DNA from: JANOGU01 sp964499865
GTDB taxonomy: Bacteria; Pseudomonadota; Alphaproteobacteria; Rhodobacterales; Rhodobacteraceae
Length of the DNA: 42,996 bases
Assembly: GCA_964499865.1 (NCBI GenBank)
Contig: CAZCPY010000007.1
Span: forward strand, 1 to 42,996
Reading direction: 5' to 3'
Below the pieces are notes generated by a model. The model searched no databases. It saw nothing but the letters and a program-made list of their open reading frames with translations, and was not told the DNA's origin. Shown piece after piece: positions 1-7,212 of this stretch; the stretch's first letter is position 1; every line of letters starts with the position of its first letter. Made by a program: the position numbers and the translations under genes.

Positions 1-54
1 AACGGCCTGCCACCCCTCACAAGGGTGAACAACCTGATGAGAACTCACACCTAG
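1..54 (+). pseudogene. C-terminal tail of a probable IS481-like transposase (partial)
   Basis: The first 17 codons read NGLPPLTRVNNLMRTHT and then TAG. The pattern Gly-x-Pro-Pro-x-x-Arg followed by Asn-Leu-x-Arg-x-His-Thr at the very C-terminus resembles the ends of IS481-type DDE transposases. Only the tail is in the window, so whether the upstream gene is intact cannot be seen. The family call rests on recall of this short motif and is tentative. Confidence 0.4.
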
Positions 55-373
55 CTGCGCCCCGGCCGAACCCGGCCGAGCGATGCCGCCGATCGCTTTG
101 CTCCGGGGCGGGTCATCCGGTCGTCGCGGGTGACGACGGCGGAATCGGACCCGGCGGGGAACCGATCTGTAATGTCAGGCCGGTTCGCGCGTCCATACAA
201 TCGGGACACGAGCGCACCGGTCGGGTGTGCCGCGGTTCCGACGTTCAGCCTGAACAGGATGTTGCCATGAGCATGGATATTGGATCGTCGCCGATCCGTC
301 ACCGGAGCCGATCTGCGGCCGGCCTTGACGCGGTCAACTCCACCCGCAGCATTTCCGGGCCGGGGGCGCAGCA
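55..373. other. Intergenic stretch, no convincing gene
   Basis: About 320 bases separate the probable transposase tail from the first complete gene. Long open frames on the minus strand here are Arg/Pro-rich GC shadows. The only notable item is a 36-codon plus-strand ORF at 267-377 whose stop overlaps the next start codon as ATGA (listed separately). No clear promoter or terminator is visible. Confidence 0.5.
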
Positions 374-377
374 ATGA
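267..377 (+). CDS. Possible 36-residue leader ORF
   Basis: This short frame starts ATG-AGC-ATG-GAT and ends CAG-CAA-TGA. Its TGA overlaps the ATG of the Gly/His-rich membrane protein at 374 (ATGA). An overlap of this type usually signals translational coupling, and the downstream gene has only a weak ribosome binding site of its own. The peptide has no recognisable motif and could be chance. I call it only because of the overlap. Confidence 0.2.
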   Translation: MSMDIGSSPIRHRSRSAAGLDAVNSTRSISGPGAQQ

Positions 378-667
378 ACTGGCTTGCCAACAACTGGGTC
401 ATCGTGGTGGTGGGGCTTGCCTTCATCGCCTTCCACGTCTTCGGCCATCGCGGTCACGGCGGTCACGGCGGTCACGGCGGCCACGGCGGTAGCGGAGGGC
501 ACGGCGGGCACGGCGGGCCCGGGCAGGCCCCGCCCGCCACGCCGACCGAGACCGGGCAAACCACGCTGCCGCGCAGCGGTGCGCCTGCGGCATCGGGGGC
601 GACCGAAGCTGCGACCGGCGACGAGCCGCCGACCCGGCCGCACAGTCACGGCGGCGGCCGTTGCTGA
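374..667 (+). CDS. Small Gly/His-rich membrane protein (DUF2933-like)
   Basis: This 97-residue protein has one N-terminal transmembrane helix (about residues 6-23). It is followed by repeated His-Gly-Gly units (about 24-49), a Pro/Thr-rich stretch and a C-terminal His-Ser-His-Gly-Gly-Gly-Arg-Cys. The layout resembles short DUF2933-type proteins found beside metal-resistance genes. The His-rich tail suggests binding of copper, nickel or zinc at the membrane, but this is inference. It lies near a facing operon whose proteins carry heavy-metal-binding domains. The DNA of the repeat is itself repetitive (ggtcacggc units), which may make its length variable. Confidence 0.6.
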   Translation: MNWLANNWVIVVVGLAFIAFHVFGHRGHGGHGGHGGHGGSGGHGGHGGPGQAPPATPTETGQTTLPRSGAPAASGATEAATGDEPPTRPHSHGGGRC

Positions 668-768
668 GCTTCGCCGGGGCCGGACAGCGCAGGGCGGCAG
701 ACGAAAGACCCGTCGCGCCTGCCCCGCATCACGACTGACCCCACGTCCTTTCCCGGAAGGCAAACCCG

Positions 769-969
769 ATGAAACCCTCGCAACTGATCCACATTTTCAG
801 CGTCGTCTTCGGCATCGCGGGCCTTGTGCTGTGGACCATCGCGGTGTTCGGCACACCGGCCTTCGGACAGACCCAGCAGGTGATGCTGACCTGCGGCGCC
901 CTCGCCTTCCTCGCGGCGATCTGGCTCATCCTCGCGGCGATGTACCACAAGCGGCTTGAGGTGGGATGA
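769..969 (+). CDS. Small two-helix membrane protein
   Basis: This 66-residue protein is almost wholly two transmembrane helices (about residues 9-28 and 38-59). It ends in a short basic tail, Tyr-His-Lys-Arg-Leu-Glu. An AAGG ribosome binding site lies upstream of the ATG. I do not recognise the family. It sits between the His-rich membrane protein and the oleate hydratase on the same strand, and may be transcribed with them. Confidence 0.6.
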   Translation: MKPSQLIHIFSVVFGIAGLVLWTIAVFGTPAFGQTQQVMLTCGALAFLAAIWLILAAMYHKRLEVG

Positions 970-1089
970 CGGCACGTCCGACCGGCCGACCGGCGAACCG
1001 CGGCGGGTTGCGGTGTCGCCCGCATCTCCATGCGCACCCGAAATCAACAGACAAGGATACCGATCTTGACCAGTTCACCCCTCGCATCA

Positions 1090-2682
1090 ATGCCATCGCA
1101 GACCACGCCCGCCGACGCCCGCCAACGCAAGGCCTGGCTGATCGGCGGCGGCATCGGATCGCTGAGTGCGGCCGCCTTCATGATCCGCGACGGCGGCATG
1201 ACCGGCGCGAACATCACCGTTCTGGAGGCGCTGCCGCTTCTGGGCGGCAGTCTGGACGCTGCCGGCGACCCCGAGCGCGGCTATTCGCTGCGCGGCGGGC
1301 GGATGCTGACTTCCGACAATTACGAATGCACCTGGGATCTGTTCAGGACCATCCCGTCGCGGACCAAACCCGATGCCTCGGTCTATGACGAGACGATGGC
1401 GTTCAACCAGATCTACAAGGCCCATTCGATGGCCCGGCTGGTGGACCGCCGCCGCGCCAAGGTGCCGGTCAGCTCGATGGGTTTTTCGATGCACGACCGG
1501 CTGGAGCTTCTGAAACTGTCCAACACCAGCGAGGAAACGCTGGGCACCACCTGCATCACCGACTGGCTGTCGCCGTCGTTCTTCGAGACCGAATTCTGGT
1601 ACATGTGGGTCACGACATTCGCCTTTCAGCCCTGGCACAGCGCGGTCGAATTCAAGCGCTACCTGCACCGCTTCATGCTGGAGTTTTCGCGGATCGAGAC
1701 CCTCGCCGGGGTGAAGCGCACCGTGTTCAACCAGTATGATTCCCTCGTGACGCCGCTGGTGGCCTGGCTGCGCGGGCATGGCGTGAATTTCGTCAACGGC
1801 TGCACCGTCACCGATCTGGACCACAGCGCCAGCGGCGTCTTCAGCGTCAGCGCCATCCGCTGCCAGCGCGACGGCAAGGCCGAGGTGATCGCGGTCGGGG
1901 CCGACGATCTGGTGATCCTGCAGAACGGCTCGATGACCGATGCGTCAAGCCTCGGCTCGATGACCCGCGCGCCGGAGAAGAAGACCAAGGCGGACAGCAC
2001 CAGCTGGGCGCTGTGGGAAAAGCTGGCGCAGGGCCGCCCGGAATTTGGCAACCCGGCGCCGTTCAACAGCACCATCGCGCAGTCGGCCTGGCAATCCTTC
2101 ACCGTCACCCTGAAGAACCCGGCGTTCTTTGACGCCATGCAGCGTTTCAGCGGCAACGAGGCGGGCACCGGCGGCCTTGTCACCTTCAAGGATTCCAACT
2201 GGCTGATGTCGATCGTGCTGGCGCACCAGCCGCATTTCGCCAGCCAGCCCGCCGGTGTGCAGGTGTTCTGGGGCTATGCGCTCTTGACCGACCGGATCGG
2301 CGATTTCGTCGCCAAGGCGATGGAGGATTGCAGCGGCGAGGAAATCCTGCACGAGGTGGCGGGTCACCTGCGGCTCGACCCCGAGACGCTGGCCACCGCC
2401 AACTGCATCCCCTGCCGGATGCCCTACATCACCTCGATGTTCATGCCGCGCAGCCACAGCGACCGACCGCTGCCGGTGCCGCCCAACAGCCGCAACTTCG
2501 CCTTCGTCAGCCAGTTCGTCGAGATTGCCGACGATGTGGTGTTCACCGTCGAATACTCGGTGCGGGCGGCGCAGATGGCGGTGTATCAGCTTCTGGGCGT
2601 CACCCGCCCGGTGCCTGCCGTCACCCCGCACGACAAATCGGTGAAGGTGCAGATCGAGGCGCTGATCAAGGCCTTCAAGTAG
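1090..2682 (+). CDS. ohyA: Oleate hydratase (FAD-dependent fatty acid double-bond hydratase)
   Basis: Oleate hydratases add water to the cis-9 double bond of unsaturated fatty acids to give 10-hydroxy fatty acids. They use FAD as a structural cofactor. From the ATG at 1090 the protein has 530 residues. An in-frame ATG at 1030 would add 20 residues lacking family character. The FAD-binding loop is GGGIGSLSAAAF (about residues 19-30). The conserved segment Leu-Arg-Gly-Gly-Arg-Met-Leu, then Asn-Tyr-Glu-Cys-x-Trp-Asp-Leu, follows at about 68-83. In most characterised members the residue after Gly-Gly-Arg is a catalytic Glu; here it is Met72, as I recall for the monomeric Rhodococcus type. The gene converges on the MFS gene with a 22-base gap. 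Roles in fatty-acid detoxification or membrane-stress tolerance are known for the family. Confidence 0.88.
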   Translation: MPSQTTPADARQRKAWLIGGGIGSLSAAAFMIRDGGMTGANITVLEALPLLGGSLDAAGDPERGYSLRGGRMLTSDNYECTWDLFRTIPSRTKPDASVYDETMAFNQIYKAHSMARLVDRRRAKVPVSSMGFSMHDRLELLKLSNTSEETLGTTCITDWLSPSFFETEFWYMWVTTFAFQPWHSAVEFKRYLHRFMLEFSRIETLAGVKRTVFNQYDSLVTPLVAWLRGHGVNFVNGCTVTDLDHSASGVFSVSAIRCQRDGKAEVIAVGADDLVILQNGSMTDASSLGSMTRAPEKKTKADSTSWALWEKLAQGRPEFGNPAPFNSTIAQSAWQSFTVTLKNPAFFDAMQRFSGNEAGTGGLVTFKDSNWLMSIVLAHQPHFASQPAGVQVFWGYALLTDRIGDFVAKAMEDCSGEEILHEVAGHLRLDPETLATANCIPCRMPYITSMFMPRSHSDRPLPVPPNSRNFAFVSQFVEIADDVVFTVEYSVRAAQMAVYQLLGVTRPVPAVTPHDKSVKVQIEALIKAFK

Positions 2683-2704
2683 GCGGGCCGGCCCGGACGG
2701 TCTG

Positions 2705-3955
2705 TCAGGTGGCCGAGGGCGGCCGGGCGACTTTCGCCACCAGCCGCCCCGGCAGCCACAGGCCGGGCCAGACCCCAAGCAGGATCACCCCCGCCGTCAG
2801 CACGAAGGCGGCGTTGGGCAGCCAGGTCACGTCGTAAAGCAGCCCCCCCGCCGCCGACCCCAGCCCCGCCCCCAGACTGGCCGCCGCGGTCTGCCGGCCC
2901 AGTTCCGCCCCCGATTTGTGCCCGGCATGGCTGGCAATCCAGTAGGTCAGGATCGGTGACAAAATCCCCGCACTGGCCGCCACCGCGCCGACCAGCCCCA
3001 GAAGCGCCGGGAAATCCGAGGCCAAGGGCACGGCAAACAGCCCCGCCCCCATCACCGCAAAGGAAGGTGCGATCAGCCAGCGGGTCAGCTCGGGCCTGAC
3101 CAGCGGCGAGAACACCACCGCCTGCACCACGATCATCATGCCCGAGCAGAGCGTGAACATCGTGGCAATCTGCACCGGCGTCAGGCCCAGTTCCTGCTTG
3201 CCGCGCAGGGCCAGCCNNNNNNNNNNGAACACCGCAACCCCGGCGGACACGACAAAGCCCATGGCGAGAAGCCAGCGCACCGGGCCGGGATCGCGCGTCA
3301 CGCCCGCCGCACGGGCATCGGACGGGGCGGCCACGGCGGAACGCAGGGTGGCCGCAACGGCCAGCGCCGCGACCAGCGCCAGACCGCCCGTCGCCACCAG
3401 CGGCACCGTCAGCGGCCCGGCGCCGCCGCCCAGTCCGCGCGTCAGCGCCACGCCCAGCGTCGGGCCCAGCAGGAACCCGGAAATCCCGGCCAGCGACACG
3501 AAGGTCATCCGTCGGCCCAGTTCGGCCCGCGTCGCCGACAGGTCCGTGACCGCCGCCAGGGCAACCGGAGTAACCGCGCCGGCGAACAGCCCGCTCAACG
3601 CCCGTTCCACATAGACCGCCGCCAGCGAGCCCAGAAAGGCAAAGGCGATCATCGTGGCGCCAAAGCCCGCAAGCCCGATCAGCAGGACGGGTCGTCGCCC
3701 CCGGCGGTCCGACAATCGCCCCCAGAACGGGGCGGCGACAAACAGCGCGAACATGTAAAGCGCGGTCAACATGCCCGTTGCGCGCGACACCTGCGCCGCC
3801 GTGCCGGTCTCGCCCAGCAGGCCTTCGATCAGCGCGGGCAGTTGCGGCAGCAGGATGCCGAAACCGGCGGAAATGGTGAAGACCGCCAGCATCAGGGCCG
3901 CAAGCACCGACGCGGTGGGTGCAGCTTTCGCAGGCTCAAGCGGGGTGTCCGACAT
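2705..3955 (-). CDS. MFS transporter, drug/metabolite exporter type (contains scaffold gap)
   Basis: This is a twelve-helix major facilitator of about 416 residues. The family's motif A is clear between helices 2 and 3 (Gly-Arg-Leu-Ser-Asp-Arg-Arg-Gly-Arg-Arg-Pro). I take the start at MSDTPLEP; an ATG 57 bases upstream adds an Arg-rich leader without family character. A run of ten N at 3217-3226 falls in the coding sequence after Val-Ala-Val-Phe. The frame happens to stay open across it, but the true missing length is unknown. It is the last gene of the minus-strand metal/redox operon. Substrate is unknown; export of a toxic compound is the usual role. Confidence 0.75.
   Translation of the reverse strand: MSDTPLEPAKAAPTASVLAALMLAVFTISAGFGILLPQLPALIEGLLGETGTAAQVSRATGMLTALYMFALFVAAPFWGRLSDRRGRRPVLLIGLAGFGATMIAFAFLGSLAAVYVERALSGLFAGAVTPVALAAVTDLSATRAELGRRMTFVSLAGISGFLLGPTLGVALTRGLGGGAGPLTVPLVATGGLALVAALAVAATLRSAVAAPSDARAAGVTRDPGPVRWLLAMGFVVSAGVAVFXXXXLALRGKQELGLTPVQIATMFTLCSGMMIVVQAVVFSPLVRPELTRWLIAPSFAVMGAGLFAVPLASDFPALLGLVGAVAASAGILSPILTYWIASHAGHKSGAELGRQTAAASLGAGLGSAAGGLLYDVTWLPNAAFVLTAGVILLGVWPGLWLPGRLVAKVARPPSAT
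3217..3226. other. Scaffold gap (10 N) inside the MFS gene
   Basis: Ten N mark an assembly gap of unknown real length. It interrupts the central part of the transporter, so residues here are missing from the reconstruction. Confidence 0.95.
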
Positions 3956-3965
3956 GCGGCGCGGC

Positions 3966-4148
3966 TCAGATCTGCGCATCGCCGGGGATGCAACCGGGTG
4001 CCAGCTCGACATCCGGCGCCTGCATCGACGCGGCCGCCTCAGGTCCGGTCAGGACGCCGAAGCCACCGTGCGCCGCCGGCTTCCCGGACCGGACGGCGAC
4101 CACATCATGACTGGCCCCGGCAGTCGGCCGGTTCATCGTATGGTCCAT
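3966..4148 (-). CDS. Small hypothetical protein in the metal/redox operon
   Basis: This is a 60-residue open frame beginning MDHTMNRPTAG. It has a GGGGA ribosome binding site about nine bases upstream of the ATG. It sits between the EF-hand gene and the MFS gene on the same strand and ends 11 bases before the MFS start. There is no signal peptide, membrane segment or known motif. The Met-Asp-His start resembles that of the neighbouring metal-binding proteins. It may be a real small gene or a remnant. Confidence 0.3.
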   Translation of the reverse strand: MDHTMNRPTAGASHDVVAVRSGKPAAHGGFGVLTGPEAAASMQAPDVELAPGCIPGDAQI

Positions 4149-4241
4149 GGCGATTTCCCCGTGTTGCGGCAGTTGCGCCAACAGGCACGCCGGTCATCCG
4201 CGGCGCCGCGGTCGCAGACCTCGCGGGCGGCAGGTCCGGTT

Positions 4242-4727
4242 TCAGTTGTCGCCCGCCTTGTCCTGCCCCATTCCCGGCATCCCGTCCTGCGCACCCGTCA
4301 TCGGGCTTTGCATCATCGCCGCCATCGCCGCCATTTCAGCCTCGGTCACCTTCGCATCGCCGTCGGTATCGTGCATCTGGAACGCGCGGACCATCATCGG
4401 CCGCATGTGCGCCGCGTGCAGGACGGCGAATTCGTCCAGCGACAGCGAACCGTCTGCATCGGCGTCATAGGTCTGCACCTCGACCTGAATGCCGGCCGTC
4501 ATTTCCTCGGGGCTGATGGTGCCATCGGCGTTGCCGTCAAAGCCGGCCATCGCGTCGCGCATCATGGTTTCCATCATGTCCATCATCCCCGCCGGAACGC
4601 CGATCAGTCCGGTCGGATCGCCGGGCTGATGGTCGTGCTGCGCCTGCTGGGCCAGTGCAGGCACGGCAAAGGTGGCCAGACCAAGCGCCGCAACGGTCGC
4701 AAGGGCAGTCCGCAGCGAACGTTTCAT
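4242..4727 (-). CDS. Secreted EF-hand calcium-binding protein
   Basis: The 161-residue protein begins with a clear Sec signal peptide (MKRSLRTALATVAALGLATF, cleavage after Ala-Leu-Ala near residue 26). Three EF-hand loops are visible: DGNADGTISPEE (about 64-75), DADADGSLSLDE (about 88-99) and DTDGDAKVTEAE (about 120-131). Between them lie Met-rich helices and a Met/Gly-rich C-terminus. The protein is probably periplasmic and binds calcium; the Met- and His-rich parts could also bind copper, which is inference. A GAGGAGAG ribosome binding site precedes the ATG. It follows the cytochrome c gene by about 70 bases and belongs to the same transcription unit. Confidence 0.8.
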   Translation of the reverse strand: MKRSLRTALATVAALGLATFAVPALAQQAQHDHQPGDPTGLIGVPAGMMDMMETMMRDAMAGFDGNADGTISPEEMTAGIQVEVQTYDADADGSLSLDEFAVLHAAHMRPMMVRAFQMHDTDGDAKVTEAEMAAMAAMMQSPMTGAQDGMPGMGQDKAGDN

Positions 4728-4794
4728 GACGTCTCTCCTCGTGAGATTTGCCGGTGGAATTGCGGCCCGTTGCCGGGCCGCCCCTGTCGCACCC

Positions 4795-5355
4795 TCAGGG
4801 CACTGCCGCCGCGTCCGGCACCCGCGCGTCGATCGCGTCGTAATCCGCCGCCGTCATCTCGGGCAGGGTCGCCAGGAAGGCGGTGATGTCCCAGATCTCG
4901 GCATCGGTCAGCGACGGCCCCCAGGCGGGCATGCCGGTAAATCGGATGCCGTTCTTGGTGACCCAGAACAGTTCCGCCTCCTCCATGTCGTCGGCGTCGG
5001 GGCCGAAGGTCGGGGCCTGCGGGTTGAAGCCCACCGCCATCGGCTCGGGGGTGCGTCCGATCGGGGTATGGCACATCACGCATTGCTGCCGATAGAGGCG
5101 AAAGCCGTTGTCCCGGTCCGGCACGTAATCCGGCGGGGGCTGCGCCACGTCGCGCGCATGGGTCGCGACCGAGGCTTCGCGGACCGTGATCAGCGCCCAG
5201 CTCAGCAGCGGCGAATCCACCACCGTTGCCGCGACGTTGAACACGCCGGAATACATCAGCACCGCGCCACCGATCAGGCCCGCCACCACCAGCGCCCCGA
5301 CGATGAGCAGAAGGTGCCGGGTCAGATGGACGCAGGTTTCAAACCACGACGACAT
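4795..5355 (-). CDS. Membrane-anchored mono-haem cytochrome c
   Basis: The protein has about 186 residues. It has an N-terminal hydrophobic anchor and one haem-binding motif, Cys-Val-Met-Cys-His, at about residue 92. The likely axial methionine is in Phe-Thr-Gly-Met-Pro-Ala-Trp. The C-terminal segment Leu-Thr-Asp-Ala-Glu-Ile-Trp-Asp-Ile-Thr-Ala-Phe is typical of class I cytochrome c domains. The start MSSWFETC is chosen because a GGAGG site lies five bases before it; this overlaps the end of the upstream gene by 17 bases. It probably carries electrons in the periplasm for the VKOR-like/metal-binding membrane protein encoded upstream, which is inferred from context. Confidence 0.82.
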   Translation of the reverse strand: MSSWFETCVHLTRHLLLIVGALVVAGLIGGAVLMYSGVFNVAATVVDSPLLSWALITVREASVATHARDVAQPPPDYVPDRDNGFRLYRQQCVMCHTPIGRTPEPMAVGFNPQAPTFGPDADDMEEAELFWVTKNGIRFTGMPAWGPSLTDAEIWDITAFLATLPEMTAADYDAIDARVPDAAAVP

Positions 5356-7051
5356 TCCAGCCTCCATAGGAATTGCGGATCGACCCGCGCGGGATTGACA
5401 GAGCGACGATCACGAGGCCGGTTGCGGCCCCCGCCCATGTCGCCAAGGGCGAACCTGCCCCGTCCAGCACGAACGGAGCCACCGCCAGCCACAGCCCGAG
5501 CGGCACGATCAGGAACCGCACCGCGCGCGCCACTTCGGCAAACGCGATGATGGCGAAAGTCACGATCAAGAGCCCGGTCAGATGGTCACTGTTGGTCATC
5601 GCCCCGGTGTTGCCGTAGGTCAGCCGGGTGAAGGTCAGCCAGATGCCGATAGCGCAAAGCGCCAGCAGCGTCGGCGGGAAGTTCACGCCGCGCCCGGCCT
5701 GGGCGAACATCTGCGCCTTGCTGGCCAGCACGCCCTTGGCGTGATCGTCGCTGCCCCCCTCCATCGCGCCGCCGGTCCAGAAGGTGCGCCAGAACGGCTT
5801 GCCGTTGCGCCGCGACCAGGTCAGGAACTGTCCCATCGCCACGAATTCGTCCAGCGAATAGGGGATCATCAGCGCCATCGCCAGCGCCGCGATCAGGCAC
5901 AGGCTGCACCAGGTTCCGATGTCGATCGGCTGGATGATGACGAAATAGATGCTGACAATCCCCAACGGCACGATCAGCAACGCCAGCGCCAACACCATCC
6001 AGGGCATGGTGCGCCAGCGGTCGCGCCCGCCCATCAGGGTCATCGCGATTTCCAGCGCATAGACCACCGCCCCAAGACCCGCATCGGCCACCGGCCAGGC
6101 CTTGGACATGGGCGAGGTTATGATGGTTTCGGTGCCGTTCAGGCCGCTGGCCGGATCGGTCCCGGCAAAGAACGGCTCCCACACGCCGTCGACATGACCC
6201 ATCTGGTAGGCGGCCATGTAGCGCGAGATCAGGAATCCGAACAGCGCCAGCGTGGCGATCGGCACCCGTTGCAGCCAGCTTGCCGGGTTGTAGCCCCATT
6301 CGGGGGGAATGTCGGGCTTGCCCATCATGCCCTCCATGCTCATCCCCGGCATCATCGGGATCAGCACCGCCATCGCGATCACCAGCATGCCGACCATTGT
6401 GGCATTGGCATAGGCCTCGGGCAGCGGCGTCCAGAACACCAGCGGCGCGAGCAGAAGCCAGCCGCCGACAAAGGCGTTGGCCCATTGCGCCCAGGGGTAG
6501 CGCCGTTGCGCATTGGCCGAAAGAAAACCGAAGATGACGATCAGCACGCCGCTGATCACGTCGTTCAGCGTCATCAGCATGGCGCGGTGGGCAAAGGGCG
6601 TAAGCCCCCGGTCCGCCATCACCGCAAGCTGGTTGGCATCGGGCGCGAAATTGCTCATATAGCCAAGGGTGAACGGGGCCGTGATCATCCAGAAGCCCAG
6701 CATCATCGCCACGTAATGCGGCCAGAGCATCGCGCGATGCGCGTCGCCCATCATGTCGCCCATGCCGTCCGCCGCCATCGCGCCGGACATGGAATGCCCC
6801 GCCATCGAATGCCCCGCCATCGCATGGCCAGACATCGAATGGCCAGACATCCCGGCCATCGCAGGCTTGGCCTTCGCGGGCTTGGCCTCTGTCTGCGCGG
6901 CCGCCGTCTGCGCGGCCACCGGCACCAGCGTCATGCCGCATTTCGGGCAACTGCCGGGGGTGGCGCTTTGAACCTCGGGGTGCATCGGGCAGGTGTAGGT
7001 CGTGGCCCCTGCGGCGGCCTTGGCGCCGTGGCCGGAATGATCCGTGCTCAT
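5339..7051 (-). CDS. Polytopic membrane protein: heavy-metal-binding domain fused to VKOR-like/SPW-type membrane region
   Basis: About 570 residues starting MSTDHSGHG. Residues about 17-47 hold the heavy-metal-binding pattern Cys-Pro-Met-His-Pro-Glu-Val, then Pro-Gly-Ser-Cys-Pro-Lys-Cys-Gly-Met, known from copper/cobalt efflux proteins. A linker with repeated Met-Ser/Ala-Gly-His units follows (about 64-90), a likely metal sponge. The rest has roughly ten or more membrane helices. One contains Thr-Trp-Cys-Ser-Leu-Cys-Leu, the Cys-x-x-Cys arrangement of the vitamin K epoxide reductase family, and the last helices resemble SPW repeats. A membrane thiol/disulfide oxidoreductase coupled to metal handling is plausible but unproven. 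The start overlaps the preceding stop as ATGA, so the two are translationally coupled. Confidence 0.75.
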   Translation of the reverse strand: MSTDHSGHGAKAAAGATTYTCPMHPEVQSATPGSCPKCGMTLVPVAAQTAAAQTEAKPAKAKPAMAGMSGHSMSGHAMAGHSMAGHSMSGAMAADGMGDMMGDAHRAMLWPHYVAMMLGFWMITAPFTLGYMSNFAPDANQLAVMADRGLTPFAHRAMLMTLNDVISGVLIVIFGFLSANAQRRYPWAQWANAFVGGWLLLAPLVFWTPLPEAYANATMVGMLVIAMAVLIPMMPGMSMEGMMGKPDIPPEWGYNPASWLQRVPIATLALFGFLISRYMAAYQMGHVDGVWEPFFAGTDPASGLNGTETIITSPMSKAWPVADAGLGAVVYALEIAMTLMGGRDRWRTMPWMVLALALLIVPLGIVSIYFVIIQPIDIGTWCSLCLIAALAMALMIPYSLDEFVAMGQFLTWSRRNGKPFWRTFWTGGAMEGGSDDHAKGVLASKAQMFAQAGRGVNFPPTLLALCAIGIWLTFTRLTYGNTGAMTNSDHLTGLLIVTFAIIAFAEVARAVRFLIVPLGLWLAVAPFVLDGAGSPLATWAGAATGLVIVALSIPRGSIRNSYGGWNVVVV

Positions 7052-7212
7052 CGGGCCTTTTCCCCCGCTGCGGCCACCGGCACCAGCGTCATGCCGCATT
7101 TCGGGCAGTTGCCGGGGGTGGGGCTATGGACTTCGGGGTGCATCGGGCAGGTGTAACCCGCCCCTGTCGCCGCGCTGCCACCGGCCTTGTGGCCGGAATG
7201 ATCCATCGTCAT
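7048..7212 (-). CDS. Small heavy-metal-binding-domain protein
   Basis: This 54-residue cytoplasmic protein is little more than one heavy-metal-binding unit: Tyr-Thr-Cys-Pro-Met-His-Pro-Glu-Val, then Pro-Gly-Asn-Cys-Pro-Lys-Cys-Gly-Met. It nearly duplicates the N-terminus of the next gene. An AGGAG site lies upstream of ATG-ACG-ATG. Both ends overlap neighbours by ATGA, with the epimerase upstream and the VKOR-like fusion downstream. It may act as a soluble metal chaperone for the membrane protein. The gene probably arose by tandem duplication of the domain, since the DNA around 6928-6970 and 7078-7120 is also very similar. Confidence 0.75.
   Translation of the reverse strand: MTMDHSGHKAGGSAATGAGYTCPMHPEVHSPTPGNCPKCGMTLVPVAAAGEKAR

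Noticed and set aside
5582..7156. 524-codon plus-strand frame opposite the metal/VKOR fusion
   Set aside because: His/Arg/Gly/Gln-rich low-complexity shadow; the minus-strand frame has clear membrane helices and metal motifs.
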